From: Gammaproteobacteria bacterium
GTDB taxonomy: Bacteria; Pseudomonadota; Gammaproteobacteria; GRL18
Reading direction: 5' to 3'
Length of the DNA: 34,528 bases
NCBI GenBank assembly: GCA_027011205.1
Contig: JALVAL010000138.1
Span: 1 to 34,528 of the forward strand
The notes below the pieces were generated by a model that ran no database searches, was not told the origin of the DNA, and was given only the letters and a program-made list of their open reading frames with translations. Made by a program: the position numbers and the translations under genes. This document shows, in pieces, positions 20,392 through 28,148 of this stretch (positions are counted from its first letter, which is position 1; each line of letters begins with the position of its first letter).

Positions 20392-20524
20392 GACCTAGCA
20401 AGTAGATCATCACGCAGACTGGAACAAGGATTAGCGCTGAACGTGCAAACCATTCCCAGCGTTCAAGTTTTGCATCTTCAAACAGTTCGATTTGATCTTC
20501 GTCGATGTCTGTTGGTTGTTTCAT
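20366..20524 (-). CDS. Small single-TM protein (52 aa, not in ORF track)
   Basis: MKQPTDIDEDQIELFEDAKLERWEWFARSALILVPVCVMIYLLGLGISYIFG; overlaps start of 20161..20391. Confidence 0.6.
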   Translation of the reverse strand: MKQPTDIDEDQIELFEDAKLERWEWFARSALILVPVCVMIYLLGLGISYIFG

Positions 20525-20730
20525 TTATCACCTCTATATTTCTTGTGTACTCGGATAACCTCATGTAGCATATCCCGAACCTTCATCATTCGAGCTGGAT
20601 CAGGGTTATGATACTTACCTTGCAGCATTTTCATAAACCAGCTAATAGGCACGCCGGATGCCTTAACGGTCATCGGATAGCTGTAGTTTGCTAACCGCAT
20701 CAAGCCTTTTAGTTCTTCTGGTGTAATCAT
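20521..20730 (-). CDS. Small HTH-like DNA-binding protein
   Basis: 69 aa; MTVKASGVPISWFMKMLQGKYHNPDPARM resembles a helix-turn-helix. Confidence 0.5.
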   Translation of the reverse strand: MITPEELKGLMRLANYSYPMTVKASGVPISWFMKMLQGKYHNPDPARMMKVRDMLHEVIRVHKKYRGDK

Positions 20731-20750
20731 TGTTATTCCTTGTTTGGATT

Positions 20751-20800
20751 GTTTCTGTCTAATTCACCATCTAAAGATTCTGTCTAGTTAGATGTTATGT
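20751..20800 (+). repeat. Type-2 repeat (attC-like), copy 1
   Basis: Plus: tttctGTCTAATtcaccATCTAAagattctgtctagTTAGATGTTATGT. Confidence 0.55.
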
Positions 20801-21031
20801 GTATTGCACTTTGCCGTTACCATTATCATCCAGAACGTAACGGAATGCGCCCCAGTTCATAGCCATCAATTCGCAGTCGTCATCAAATACCTCCAGGAAA
20901 TTTCGCAATTCTCCGACTGTTGCAGGATGTAGCAATTGGTGATCTGTGTGTATTGGATCACGCCTTTCGCAAATGCAATTAGAGCATCGATATTCGAATT
21001 CTTTATCATTTAATGGGCATTCATGTAACAT
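20795..21031 (-). CDS. Hypothetical cassette protein with Cys motifs
   Basis: 78 aa; CSNCICERRDPIHTDHQLLHPATVGELRNFLEVFDDDCELMAMNWGAFRYVLD. Confidence 0.6.
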   Translation of the reverse strand: MLHECPLNDKEFEYRCSNCICERRDPIHTDHQLLHPATVGELRNFLEVFDDDCELMAMNWGAFRYVLDDNGNGKVQYT

Positions 21032-21067
21032 ATTTCACCTATAAATTGTCGAGTAGTGATTTCAAAC

Positions 21068-21128
21068 ACATAACAATCAATTTCAACGGAGCGCAAAAAC
21101 CGCGCCCGCTGAATAATGGTCGTTATAA
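21068..21128 (+). repeat. attC-like site L3
   Basis: Plus: ACATAAC aatcaatTTCAACGGAGCGC aaaaacc GCGCCCGCTGAA taatggtc GTTATAA. Confidence 0.7.
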
Positions 21129-21335
21129 TTTCAATAACCACAAATTAGCCATCCTTCGTCCAGCATTAGTTTTCTTCTGCTCGACCGGCTCAGACTCTTT
21201 CCCAACTCGCCATTGATCAATATAGCCTTTAAATATCTTGCTATGATCTGATGGGTTAAAGCGATTAAGCTGGTCATAGATAAATTCTCTATCTTCACGC
21301 TGTGGAAGCTTGTTTATGGCGTCTGTTAGGTTCAT
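21123..21335 (-). CDS. Hypothetical protein
   Basis: 70 aa; ATG overlaps SSB stop; its own stop sits in the attC-like end. Confidence 0.6.
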   Translation of the reverse strand: MNLTDAINKLPQREDREFIYDQLNRFNPSDHSKIFKGYIDQWRVGKESEPVEQKKTNAGRRMANLWLLKL

Positions 21336-21772
21336 TAAAATGGTAGTTTGTCGAATCCTTCATTAGCAGGTGGCGCATCATTCTGGTTTTGAGCTGGCAC
21401 AGGTTCTTGCTGCTGATTTGTTTGACCGTTGTTTGACTGGCTACTACCGAGCATTTGCATTTCATGTGCAACAATCTGAGTTGAATAACGATCCTGTCCG
21501 TCTTGGCCTTGATATTTGTTTGTCTGAATCTTTCCCTCGAAGTAAGCTTGCTGTCCTTTCTTCAAATACTGAGCAGCAATCTCGCCTAACTTTCCGAACA
21601 TAACGACACGATGCCATTCAGTTTTCTCTACCTTTTCTCCAGTATTCTTGTCTTTCCATGATTCACTGGTCGCTATAGAGACTGTGCAAATAGCTGATCC
21701 ACTCGATGAATATTTAACGTCAGGGTCTTGCCCTAATGTTCCGACAATAATGGCCTTATTAACGCCTTTCAT
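21335..21772 (-). CDS. ssb: Single-stranded DNA-binding protein
   Basis: [74 protein letters not shown]-terminus ...FDKLPF. Confidence 0.95.
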   Translation of the reverse strand: MKGVNKAIIVGTLGQDPDVKYSSSGSAICTVSIATSESWKDKNTGEKVEKTEWHRVVMFGKLGEIAAQYLKKGQQAYFEGKIQTNKYQGQDGQDRYSTQIVAHEMQMLGSSQSNNGQTNQQQEPVPAQNQNDAPPANEGFDKLPF

Positions 21773-22189
21773 TTACATTAAACTCCTAATCTGTTTTTGA
21801 AGGTAATAAAATCTTTTTCTGTGCTGCAATAATTTATCTTGTTCTTTATCCGTCAACTTGCCTGCCTGCTCGTACATCATAATAATCCCATGCACTTCCT
21901 TTGCCTCGACTGATAGCTTTTCCAGTCTCCATTTGTCTTTGTCGAACTCTGACTGATTATCAAAGTACAGGTCTTTAACCTGCATCCCAACTGACAAACA
22001 AATGTCATCAATAGAGCAGCCAGCAAAGCAATGTAAACTAATCTTAACCTGGTTGGCAGAAATCATTAGCGAAGGTCGTCCATCTTCATGGGCTGGGCAT
22101 CTAGCCATGTACTTCCCGTTATGTAACTGTTTAACTTTTTCCAGCCGATCAAGGAAACTGTCGATCATACCATCTTCCGTCCTATCCAA
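21773..22189 (-). CDS. CHC2-type primase zinc-finger protein
   Basis: CPAHEDGRPSLMISANQVKISLHCFAGCSIDDICLSVGM. Confidence 0.8.
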   Translation of the reverse strand: MDRTEDGMIDSFLDRLEKVKQLHNGKYMARCPAHEDGRPSLMISANQVKISLHCFAGCSIDDICLSVGMQVKDLYFDNQSEFDKDKWRLEKLSVEAKEVHGIIMMYEQAGKLTDKEQDKLLQHRKRFYYLQKQIRSLM

Positions 22190-22539
22190 ACATCAATCGG
22201 CGACAGCTTCACCTCTACCAGCTTAGGCCGTGACTTAGAATAATGCCTGCGCATCTTCATGCAATGAGGATCAACACAACTTACCCGACGATCATAGACA
22301 AACTGAGTCTCAAGCCGTCCATTGTCTTTACGCTGGCGCTCAATTCTCTTTCCGCATTCTGGGCAGTCTTTATAAACAAAGTTTCTTTCGGCTTCTGCAT
22401 CCAGATATGCCTGCCTGCAAGCGTTATCGCAGAACTTGCGGTTTTTGTAAATAATCGAGCTTTCTTTGCCGCCAGATGGAAATACTTTCCGAACTATCGG
22501 CTTGTCGCAGTTTAAGCAATTTCCTTGTTTGTCTGCCAT
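22165..22539 (-). CDS. Zinc-binding hypothetical protein
   Basis: 124 aa; CLNCDKP, FCDNACRQAYLD, CPECGKRIERQ. Confidence 0.65.
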   Translation of the reverse strand: MADKQGNCLNCDKPIVRKVFPSGGKESSIIYKNRKFCDNACRQAYLDAEAERNFVYKDCPECGKRIERQRKDNGRLETQFVYDRRVSCVDPHCMKMRRHYSKSRPKLVEVKLSPIDVWIGRKMV

Positions 22540-22540
22540 G

Positions 22541-22589
22541 TTTCTGTCTAATTCTTGATTTAAAGATTCGGCCTAGTCGGATGTTAGCC
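22541..22589 (+). repeat. Type-2 repeat (attC-like), copy 2, adjoining a hairpin
   Basis: Plus: tttctGTCTAATtcttgatttaaagattcggcctagtcggatGTTAGCC, then GCCGCACA...TGTGCGGC at 22587-22613. Confidence 0.55.
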
Positions 22590-22623
22590 GCACATAGCTA
22601 AAACCTGTGCGGCGAAAAGAAAT

Positions 22624-22893
22624 TCAAAATAATAATTCATTAAGCCGTGAAATACGCTTACGGGCGTCTTCCGTTTTTTCCATAATAGCTCCGGCACCGC
22701 CATCTAGGATGTCTCTAAGAGTAGGAAGCGACTCTTTTTCTTTTGCGAATTCATGATCTGTTGGTGACGGCCCTTCGATTCTGTGTATTAGATCATCGAG
22801 TTGTTGTGAAATAGTGCCAATTTGTTGAATGGCATCATGTATTTCGATGTGTTTTTCTCTTCTTATTGCTTCGTTGCTAATTTGTTCAATCAT
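22624..22893 (-). CDS. Coiled-coil hypothetical protein
   Basis: 89 aa ORF in array. Confidence 0.55.
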   Translation of the reverse strand: MIEQISNEAIRREKHIEIHDAIQQIGTISQQLDDLIHRIEGPSPTDHEFAKEKESLPTLRDILDGGAGAIMEKTEDARKRISRLNELLF

Positions 22894-22919
22894 AATTATA
22901 CCTTTACTTTAATTGCAGC

Positions 22920-22987
22920 GGCTAACAAGTCATTTCACAGGACAGCGTTCCGCTGCGCTCCACTTGCCTGTAAATTCGGTCGTTAGC
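22920..22987 (+). repeat. attC-like site L4
   Basis: Plus: GGCTAAC aagtcATTTCACAGGACAGCG ttccgctgcgctccacttg CCTGTAAAT tcggtc GTTAGC; pairing ATTT[C]ACAGG[A]CA with extrahelical C and A. Confidence 0.75.
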
Positions 22988-23219
22988 TAGTAATATCCCC
23001 AAAAGGTCTAAATATCTTATAGTGGCCTTTTTTATTTCTGGTTACTAATTTCTGTTTAACCATTTCTTTGCATACCGGAGAGCCAACTGAGCTGTGACCA
23101 CCATTTATTACCCGTCCAATCTCGGTTGGTGAAATCCAATCTCTACCCTCCCGCTGAGAAACACCATTCATGTATCGAATTGCTATATCTATTTTTTCTT
23201 GCATTTTCATTAAAATCAC
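22983..23219 (-). CDS. Winged-helix-like small protein
   Basis: 78 aa; ISPTEIGRVINGGHSSVGSPVCKEMVKQKLVTRNKKGHYKI. Confidence 0.65.
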   Translation of the reverse strand: MILMKMQEKIDIAIRYMNGVSQREGRDWISPTEIGRVINGGHSSVGSPVCKEMVKQKLVTRNKKGHYKIFRPFGDITS

Positions 23220-23237
23220 CTATCTCGTTTAAATTCT

Positions 23238-23300
23238 AGCTAACAATACGCACCAGCGGAGCGCTAAAACCGCGCTCGCTGTTGTGCTCGGTCGTTATAC
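23238..23300 (+). repeat. attC-like site L5
   Basis: Plus: AGCTAAC aataCGCACCAGCGGAGCGC taaaacc GCGCTCGCTGTTGTGCTCG gtc GTTATAC. Confidence 0.75.
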
Positions 23301-23359
23301 ATTCAAAATACTCTCAACAATCTCCGGCACTTTAGCAACTACTCTATCATCCCGGTTGA

Positions 23360-24124
23360 TCATTTCTTACTTAAAATATCTGCCAGAATATTCTTGTATT
23401 GCCTTTTAGCACCTACTGGAATATCCGAGCCAAACATATTAATCACAGCAATATATTCATCGTTTGACAACCGCTTATACGCCTCATGGTACTTATCATA
23501 ATCTTCTGAATCAGAATCAATAAGACTTCTGAAATAAGCGTTGGCTTTTTGAATCTTTTTAACATCAAGCAACTCACCAGAAGTCTCACCAATAAGAATT
23601 GGTACTCTATTCCACTGAAACCGAACACGTCCGTTATAATCAGTTGCCTTAAGACTATCTAGTAAGCCGTCTTTAAAAGATGATTCCCAGCGCCACAAAT
23701 CAAGACGCAATTCCCATGATTGATGAAACTTGCCATTACGCTCTTGATACTCATTTTTGAACAATTTAACAGAGATTCGCGGGTAATCGTAAAGCTCAAG
23801 ACCGATCCCCCAGTTAAAACAGGCTCTCTTGAATGAATCGGATGCTAGACCTTTCTGAGCTTCAGCCATTGACTCTGTACCTGTATCCTCCTTAGAAACC
23901 CAATGCTTTCTATCTTCGTTCCAGATAGAAACTGTGCAATTGTGGTTATCCCTCGAATGCTCACGCTTCCATCCAAGTTGACCGCAAATATCATTAAGCC
24001 GATTAATGTCAACCCTGGCATCCTTGTACGCAAGGATAGTCGCATACCCGCCGTTATTGATAGACTGAATGCGGAAGTCTATTTGGTCGATTGTAAGCGG
24101 TTTAGTTAGATTCTTGATATCCAT
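23360..24124 (-). CDS. Rad52/22-family single-strand annealing protein
   Basis: MDIKNLTKPLTIDQIDFRIQSINNGGYATILAYKDARVDINRLNDICGQLGWKREH...SDSFKRACFNWGIGLELYDYPRI; ATG at 24124 has SD gagg. Confidence 0.85.
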   Translation of the reverse strand: MDIKNLTKPLTIDQIDFRIQSINNGGYATILAYKDARVDINRLNDICGQLGWKREHSRDNHNCTVSIWNEDRKHWVSKEDTGTESMAEAQKGLASDSFKRACFNWGIGLELYDYPRISVKLFKNEYQERNGKFHQSWELRLDLWRWESSFKDGLLDSLKATDYNGRVRFQWNRVPILIGETSGELLDVKKIQKANAYFRSLIDSDSEDYDKYHEAYKRLSNDEYIAVINMFGSDIPVGAKRQYKNILADILSKK

Positions 24125-24200
24125 CTTCTTCCTCACTATACTCTGGTTCTGGTAACGCTTCGTCTGTTTCCGGTACATTCTCTAAGTACCACTCGCCCAT
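24102..24200 (-). CDS. Very small acidic ORF (32 aa) overlapping the annealase start
   Basis: MGEWYLENVPETDEALPEPEYSEEEDGYQESN; not in ORF track. Confidence 0.4.
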   Translation of the reverse strand: MGEWYLENVPETDEALPEPEYSEEEDGYQESN

Positions 24201-24205
24201 CTTGC

Positions 24206-24379
24206 TCACTTCTCACCTCGTCTATCGCGTCGATACGCTTCTACTTTTAGTTTGCACTGGTGGTTGTTCTTGCTGATCTCCACCATTCGATTATAAGCTG
24301 CTGTAAACTCAAGGTAATCATCGTCGATGATAACCATAGCTGGCAGCTTTACTATTCTCCATCTGTCGGGTCTGCTCAT
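24206..24379 (-). CDS. Small hypothetical protein (57 aa)
   Basis: MSRPDRWRIVKLPAMVIIDDDYLEFTAAYNRMVEISKNNHQCKLKVEAYRRDRRGEK; not in ORF track. Confidence 0.55.
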   Translation of the reverse strand: MSRPDRWRIVKLPAMVIIDDDYLEFTAAYNRMVEISKNNHQCKLKVEAYRRDRRGEK

Positions 24380-24384
24380 TGTTC

Positions 24385-24564
24385 CTACGCCTTAAACATA
24401 TCTATTAAAACATTGATAAACCCGTCGATCTTGTCTATCACGAAATCGCCGAAGCCTTTTTCTTGCCTTGTCTCAGGTATCATCATTTCTTCCTGCTTAC
24501 AATTCTTCTTATAATATTTAAGGTGCGCTATAGCTTCTTTTTCACTTAGTCCGAAGTTACACAT
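24385..24564 (-). CDS. Small hypothetical protein (59 aa)
   Basis: MCNFGLSEKEAIAHLKYYKKNCKQEEMMIPETRQEKGFGDFVIDKIDGFINVLIDMFKA; not in ORF track. Confidence 0.55.
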   Translation of the reverse strand: MCNFGLSEKEAIAHLKYYKKNCKQEEMMIPETRQEKGFGDFVIDKIDGFINVLIDMFKA

Positions 24565-24576
24565 TCTTTATATCTC

Positions 24577-24611
24577 GTTTAACATAGAATCTGTAGATAC
24601 CACTGTTAGCT
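24577..24611 (+). repeat. Short attC-like site L6
   Basis: Plus: GTTTAAC (exact RYYYAAC) ... GTTAGCT, only 35 bp long. Confidence 0.45.
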
Positions 24612-24902
24612 TTGTAAATCAGTTTCTTTTAAGTTCCTCACGATTTCAAGCATATTGCTAACATTCCGAATATTTTTTTCAGCCACCTCTATTGCTTTTT
24701 TATTATTGTCAAGTTTCTTTGTAAGCAATTCTACGAGCTTCATTCTCGCATCTTCAAAAATATCAAAATACCATTGCCAGTTTGTTTCTTTTCTTTCAGC
24801 TATTTTGTTTTTAAAATAAACTGTTTTTTCTGTTTCCCTTTCAACTTCTACCATTTTTATTTCATTTAAGTTAATAGTATTAACTTTATATTTCGTTATC
24901 AT
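24606..24902 (-). CDS. Coiled-coil hypothetical protein
   Basis: 98 aa ORF between two attC-like sites. Confidence 0.55.
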   Translation of the reverse strand: MITKYKVNTINLNEIKMVEVERETEKTVYFKNKIAERKETNWQWYFDIFEDARMKLVELLTKKLDNNKKAIEVAEKNIRNVSNMLEIVRNLKETDLQS

Positions 24903-24910
24903 TTCTTTTA

Positions 24911-24965
24911 CCCTGTAAATTAAAGAGCTTCACTGCGTTACGCCTTTTTAATTCGGGCGTTAGCT
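24911..24965 (+). repeat. attC-like site L7 (one end degenerate)
   Basis: Plus: ...TAAATTAAAGagcttcactgcgttacgccttTTTAATTcgggcGTTAGCT. Confidence 0.5.
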
Positions 24966-25220
24966 GTCTTTAAACGATTCAATATGCTTGCCGAACTCAT
25001 GGCGTAACGTCTCTAACTGGCTGCGCTTAACCAGCCAATCCCTTACCCGTCCTGGTAGGCTTCTATAGCCTTTGTATGCTAGATTGCCGTCCATATATAA
25101 CCACACCGCTTCCATCTCAACATCATCGCCATCCATATAATATTCAACGGTAATTTGAGCATCGAAAGACTGGCCAAACACTTCAAAATCTTGATAGAAG
25201 TCGTAAGTATGGTAGATCAT
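24960..25220 (-). CDS. Hypothetical cassette protein
   Basis: 86 aa, ATGA overlap with upstream gene. Confidence 0.6.
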   Translation of the reverse strand: MIYHTYDFYQDFEVFGQSFDAQITVEYYMDGDDVEMEAVWLYMDGNLAYKGYRSLPGRVRDWLVKRSQLETLRHEFGKHIESFKDS

Positions 25221-25525
25221 TTTTCAACCTCCGATTTAAGAATCTTTTCTGCAATCTCTCGTGCAGCATCACTCAATGCGAGATCGAATTTGCTGGCCGC
25301 TTCGGAGTAGATAGCGCCATTGAAAGCCTGACGGGTGTATTCTTCCCATGCAGCAACACCTTCGTCGGATAGGTATCCAAGAACATCGTCCCATTTATAC
25401 CCTTTATATTCTTCGCCATTAGCAGTAGCTGTCAGAATATCATCCACCATACTGTTCAGATATTCTTCCTCTAGCTCTGCTTCCTTGCTATATCCACTGT
25501 CAGGGTCTTTTGTTGCGTTATACAT
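25217..25525 (-). CDS. Hypothetical early protein
   Basis: MYNATKDPDSGYSKEAELEEEYLNSM...; ATG at 25525 with SD agaggtga. Confidence 0.65.
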   Translation of the reverse strand: MYNATKDPDSGYSKEAELEEEYLNSMVDDILTATANGEEYKGYKWDDVLGYLSDEGVAAWEEYTRQAFNGAIYSEAASKFDLALSDAAREIAEKILKSEVEK

Positions 25526-25558
25526 TTTGTCACCTCTTTTATTTAATTTATGGCTTGA

Positions 25559-25586
25559 AGTATACCACCAAAATGATATAATGCAA
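25559..25586 (-). promoter_or_regulatory. Candidate leftward early promoter
   Basis: Minus TTGCAT-16 nt-TATACT upstream of the leftward operon. Confidence 0.6.
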
Positions 25587-25617
25587 GACATAGAAACGAA
25601 AAATTATATAAAAATAT

Positions 25618-25646
25618 TTGAGGTTAGAGATAATGCGCGTTAACAT
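25618..25646 (+). promoter_or_regulatory. Candidate rightward early promoter
   Basis: TTGAGG-17 nt-TAACAT upstream of NinB. Confidence 0.5.
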
Positions 25647-25710
25647 AAACCAACTTCGAGGCCGGCATCCGGTTTTCCAAGTCACCTCCTCACAGGATAT
25701 CCCCTGTATT

Positions 25711-25738
25711 CCCCTCCCGATTTTAGGAGGGGCTTTTT
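25711..25738 (+). promoter_or_regulatory. NinB leader hairpin (terminator-like and covering the SD)
   Basis: CCCCTCC-cgatttta-GGAGGGG-c-TTTTT; AGGAGG inside the hairpin is the SD for ATG 25740. Confidence 0.7.
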
Positions 25739-25739
25739 A

Positions 25740-26033
25740 ATGCCTTCTCGCACCCCAAAACAAAACCGAGCATACTGGAAGTATCTGCGCTCTTTAGCGG
25801 ATGATCTGAATGATGCCGGTATCGACTTTAAAACGTCTGTACGACTTCCTGTGCGGTTTACTGCTGAGAACATGCACGAGTATATGTTCACGCCAGTTAT
25901 GCAGTCTTTATACCCTGAAAAGAAGTCAACGACTGAGCTATCAACTGTAGAGATGCAGGAAGTCTACGATACGTTTAATGCTGCTGTAGGTCAGCGGTTT
26001 GGAGTTAGCCGTAACTGGCCTAGTAATAGATAA
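25740..26033 (+). CDS. ninB: NinB-like recombination protein
   Basis: 97 aa; PKQNRAYWKYLRSLADDLNDAGIDFKTSVRLPVRFTAENMHEYMFTPVMQSLYPEKKSTTELSTVEMQEVYDTF. Confidence 0.75.
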   Translation: MPSRTPKQNRAYWKYLRSLADDLNDAGIDFKTSVRLPVRFTAENMHEYMFTPVMQSLYPEKKSTTELSTVEMQEVYDTFNAAVGQRFGVSRNWPSNR

Positions 26034-26101
26034 CGATTGAGCGTACTTGAAATTTATGGAGCGAAGCGGAATAAAATTTCCAGTAGCGCGACTTGTTAGC
26101 A
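26029..26101 (-). repeat. attC-like site R1
   Basis: TAACgattgaGCGTACTTGAAATTTAT ggagcgaagcgg AATAAAATTTCCAGTAGCGCgacttGTTAGC; arms align as GCG-TACTTGAAATTT-AT / GCGCTACTGGAAATTTTAT. Confidence 0.75.
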
Positions 26102-26111
26102 AGATTTTAAT

Positions 26112-26359
26112 TTAGACGCTCTGCCGCTGCGGACACCGAAGATGGCAACACCGGCAACAGAGCTGAGCTGAGGGAAACAAGACGCGAAACCCATTGGATG
26201 CACAAGTAGCGATACGCGCCCGAATAGAACCGGGACTCCCGTTAGGCGGGGATAGCGAAAAATGCGGCAGGATGGGCAATTTGACTGTGACAGGTAATGC
26301 TGGCGACGAGCTTGACCGAATCAGAGGCGGTAACTAGGTTTACCGGGCAGAGCGTCTAA
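26112..26359 (+). ncRNA. Structured RNA candidate (~248 nt) closed by a 14-bp perfect stem
   Basis: TTAGACGCTCTGCC (26112-26125) pairs with GGCAGAGCGTCTAA (26346-26359); internal hairpins CCCGaatagaacCGGG and TCCCGttaggCGGGGA; no ORF. Confidence 0.65.
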
Positions 26360-26376
26360 CTTAGGAGAGAGCAAAT

Positions 26377-26517
26377 ATGAAAGAATTAGCCAAGAAAATA
26401 CTATGCTTGATTCGTCCACTAAAACCGTGCCGGGTTGATGATTGCTATGTGTACACTGCCCGCAGAGACAAAAACGGGCAGCCTTACTGCTCGGTTTGCA
26501 GAGATGAATCTTGCTAA
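26377..26517 (+). CDS. Small Cys-rich protein (46 aa)
   Basis: MKELAKKILCLIRPLKPCRVDDCYVYTARRDKNGQPYCSVCRDESC; SD taggagag; not in ORF track. Confidence 0.6.
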   Translation: MKELAKKILCLIRPLKPCRVDDCYVYTARRDKNGQPYCSVCRDESC

Positions 26518-26525
26518 CTGACAGA

Positions 26526-26597
26526 GTTTAACGGGCGCATAGATATTGAGCTACGGAGCACGCTGGTTTAGCGCTCCGTTTTAGAACGCATTATTAT
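26526..26597 (-). repeat. attC-like site R2 (distal end degenerate)
   Basis: GTTTAAC cgggcgcat...ACGGAGCacgctggttta GCGCTCCGTtttagaacgcattatta. Confidence 0.55.
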
Positions 26598-26624
26598 ATT
26601 ACGATATTTTACGAGGAGTACAAA

Positions 26625-26843
26625 ATGAAAGATATTCTTACTGTTGTTTTTGGTGGTGTTGCGATTTCCGTACTAATAATCGCTCTGTTTTTAATTGGGC
26701 CTATTCTAGTTTTATGGGTGATCAACAGCCTTGCAGAGGCTGGCGGATTATCATTTTATATAGAGCACAATATGTGGAATTACTGGGTTGCTTTTATTCT
26801 ACTACTGTTAGTCAGGGGTGGCTCAAGTAGTAGCCGTAAGTAA
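26625..26843 (+). CDS. Small two-TM membrane protein
   Basis: 72 aa; VVFGGVAISVLIIALFLIGPILVLWVI and YWVAFILLLLVRGG. Confidence 0.65.
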   Translation: MKDILTVVFGGVAISVLIIALFLIGPILVLWVINSLAEAGGLSFYIEHNMWNYWVAFILLLLVRGGSSSSRK

Positions 26844-26914
26844 TATAACGCCAGAGCTGTGCTGACGACACGAAGCGCAGCGTAGTGGTGGTCAGAACGA
26901 GCGAATTGTTATAA
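26843..26914 (-). repeat. attC-like site R3
   Basis: ATATAAC gccagagctgtgCTGAC gacacgaagcgcagcgtagtggtg GTCAG aacgagcgaatt GTTATAA. Confidence 0.65.
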
Positions 26915-26932
26915 CTACGTTTGGTAAGAATT

Positions 26933-27391
26933 ATGGGATATGCAGAAAATACAAGTGTAAGCACAGAAAAAAGTAGGGCTGAAATTGAACGAACTTTGCA
27001 GAGATACAATGCCGACCAGTTTATGTATGGCTGGGATGCGGATAAAGCTGTGGTGGGTTTTCGTATGGCCGGAAGACAGATTCGTTTCTTGCTGCCAATT
27101 CCAGACAAAGAAGATTGCCGGTTTACCCATACACCAACTGGCAAGGTACGAAAGCAGAACGCCGCATACAACGAATGGGAGCAAGCCTGCCGCCAAAAAT
27201 GGCGAGCACTGAGTCTTGTTATTAAAGCAAAACTGGAAGCTGTTGAAGCTGGTATTGCAATATTTGAAGATGAATTTATGGCAAACATCGTGCTACCGAA
27301 CGGTGATACAGTAAGCCAATTCATGCTGCCGCAGATCGCCGCAGCGTATGACCAGGGCGAAATGCCGAAGATGCTGCCAGATTTACGGTAG
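26933..27391 (+). CDS. Hypothetical cassette protein (~152 aa)
   Basis: MGYAENTSVSTEKSRAEIERTLQRYNADQFMYGWDADKAVVGFRMAGRQIRFLLPIPDKEDCRFTHTPTGKVRKQNAAYNEWEQACRQKWRALSLVIKAKLEAVEAGI. Confidence 0.75.
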   Translation: MGYAENTSVSTEKSRAEIERTLQRYNADQFMYGWDADKAVVGFRMAGRQIRFLLPIPDKEDCRFTHTPTGKVRKQNAAYNEWEQACRQKWRALSLVIKAKLEAVEAGIAIFEDEFMANIVLPNGDTVSQFMLPQIAAAYDQGEMPKMLPDLR

Positions 27392-27397
27392 TAGTAG

Positions 27398-27457
27398 TTA
27401 TAACGACCCAGCACAGCGAGCGCGGTTTTAGCGCTCTGCTGGTACGTATTGTTATAA
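27398..27457 (-). repeat. attC-like site R4
   Basis: TTATAAC gaccCAGCACAGCGAGCGC ggtttta GCGCTCTGCTGGTACGtatt GTTATAA. Confidence 0.75.
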
Positions 27458-27478
27458 CGATTTTAATTTGGAGAAACT

Positions 27479-27781
27479 ATGAGTTTATTTCAGTGTGAAA
27501 TCTGTGGATGTGTAGAGAATACAGCCACATCATCTCAAGGCTGTACAGGCGGAATGGAACGACTTTTCGACTGGACGGGCTTAGAAGATTTAAAAGGGAA
27601 AAAACTTTGTAGTGTTTGCGCGCCAAGAATTTATCGTGACGGTACGAGCACATGGTTTGGGAGGTGGCATGGAGAGTTTAAGCGAACGTTTTTACCGAAG
27701 GGAAAATTTAAAACAAACAGGCAAGGTAACCTTGAACACATTGAAACAGGTGAAACAGATTACAGAAAATATGCAATCTGA
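27479..27781 (+). CDS. Zinc-ribbon-like cassette protein
   Basis: 100 aa; FQCEICGCVENTATSSQGC...KLCSVCAPRIY. Confidence 0.7.
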   Translation: MSLFQCEICGCVENTATSSQGCTGGMERLFDWTGLEDLKGKKLCSVCAPRIYRDGTSTWFGRWHGEFKRTFLPKGKFKTNRQGNLEHIETGETDYRKYAI

Positions 27782-27788
27782 TTTCGTT

Positions 27789-27856
27789 ATAACGACCAGA
27801 GCGAAGCGGCGAGCGCAGCGAGTCCGAGCGATAGCGACTTGCGCGTATTGTTATGT
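27789..27856 (-). repeat. attC-like site R5
   Basis: ATAACgaccaGAGCGAAGCGGC gagcgcagcgagtccgagcgata GCGACTTGCGCgtattGTTATGT; 65/67 identical to 31301-31367. Confidence 0.78.
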
Positions 27857-27878
27857 GTATATTTTTGGAGATTAGGAA

Positions 27879-28148
27879 ATGACTAATTTTATTGGCTTAG
27901 TTTCTGAGTTAGCTGGACGCAATGACATATCAATGAAACCAGAAAAAGAGATTGATTTTGGAAATCTGAATATAGAAATGCTTGACAAACAAGCTCGCCG
28001 GTTAGCAGATAATGAAGTTTTCGTTTTTATTGATGGAGAAGAGTCAGAAAGTGACGAAATCACAGAAAAGCATGGCCTTGAAGAACTCAATAGAGTATTA
28101 AACAGAATTTTTGATGGTGAACTGTATGAAAAATTTTATTACACATAA
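27879..28148 (+). CDS. Hypothetical cassette protein
   Basis: 89 aa with good SD (ttggagattagg). Confidence 0.6.
   Translation: MTNFIGLVSELAGRNDISMKPEKEIDFGNLNIEMLDKQARRLADNEVFVFIDGEESESDEITEKHGLEELNRVLNRIFDGELYEKFYYT

Noticed and set aside
26112-26359. Firm assignment of the structured RNA to HEARO/omega RNA
   Set aside because: Some motif resemblance only; no IscB/RuvC ORF follows and I cannot run a covariance search.
26812-27414. 200-aa minus-strand ORF (would be co-oriented with the attC-like sites)
   Set aside because: Antisense to a more plausible plus-strand protein (26933-27391), low-complexity hydrophobic/Ser-rich composition, and spans an attC-like site.
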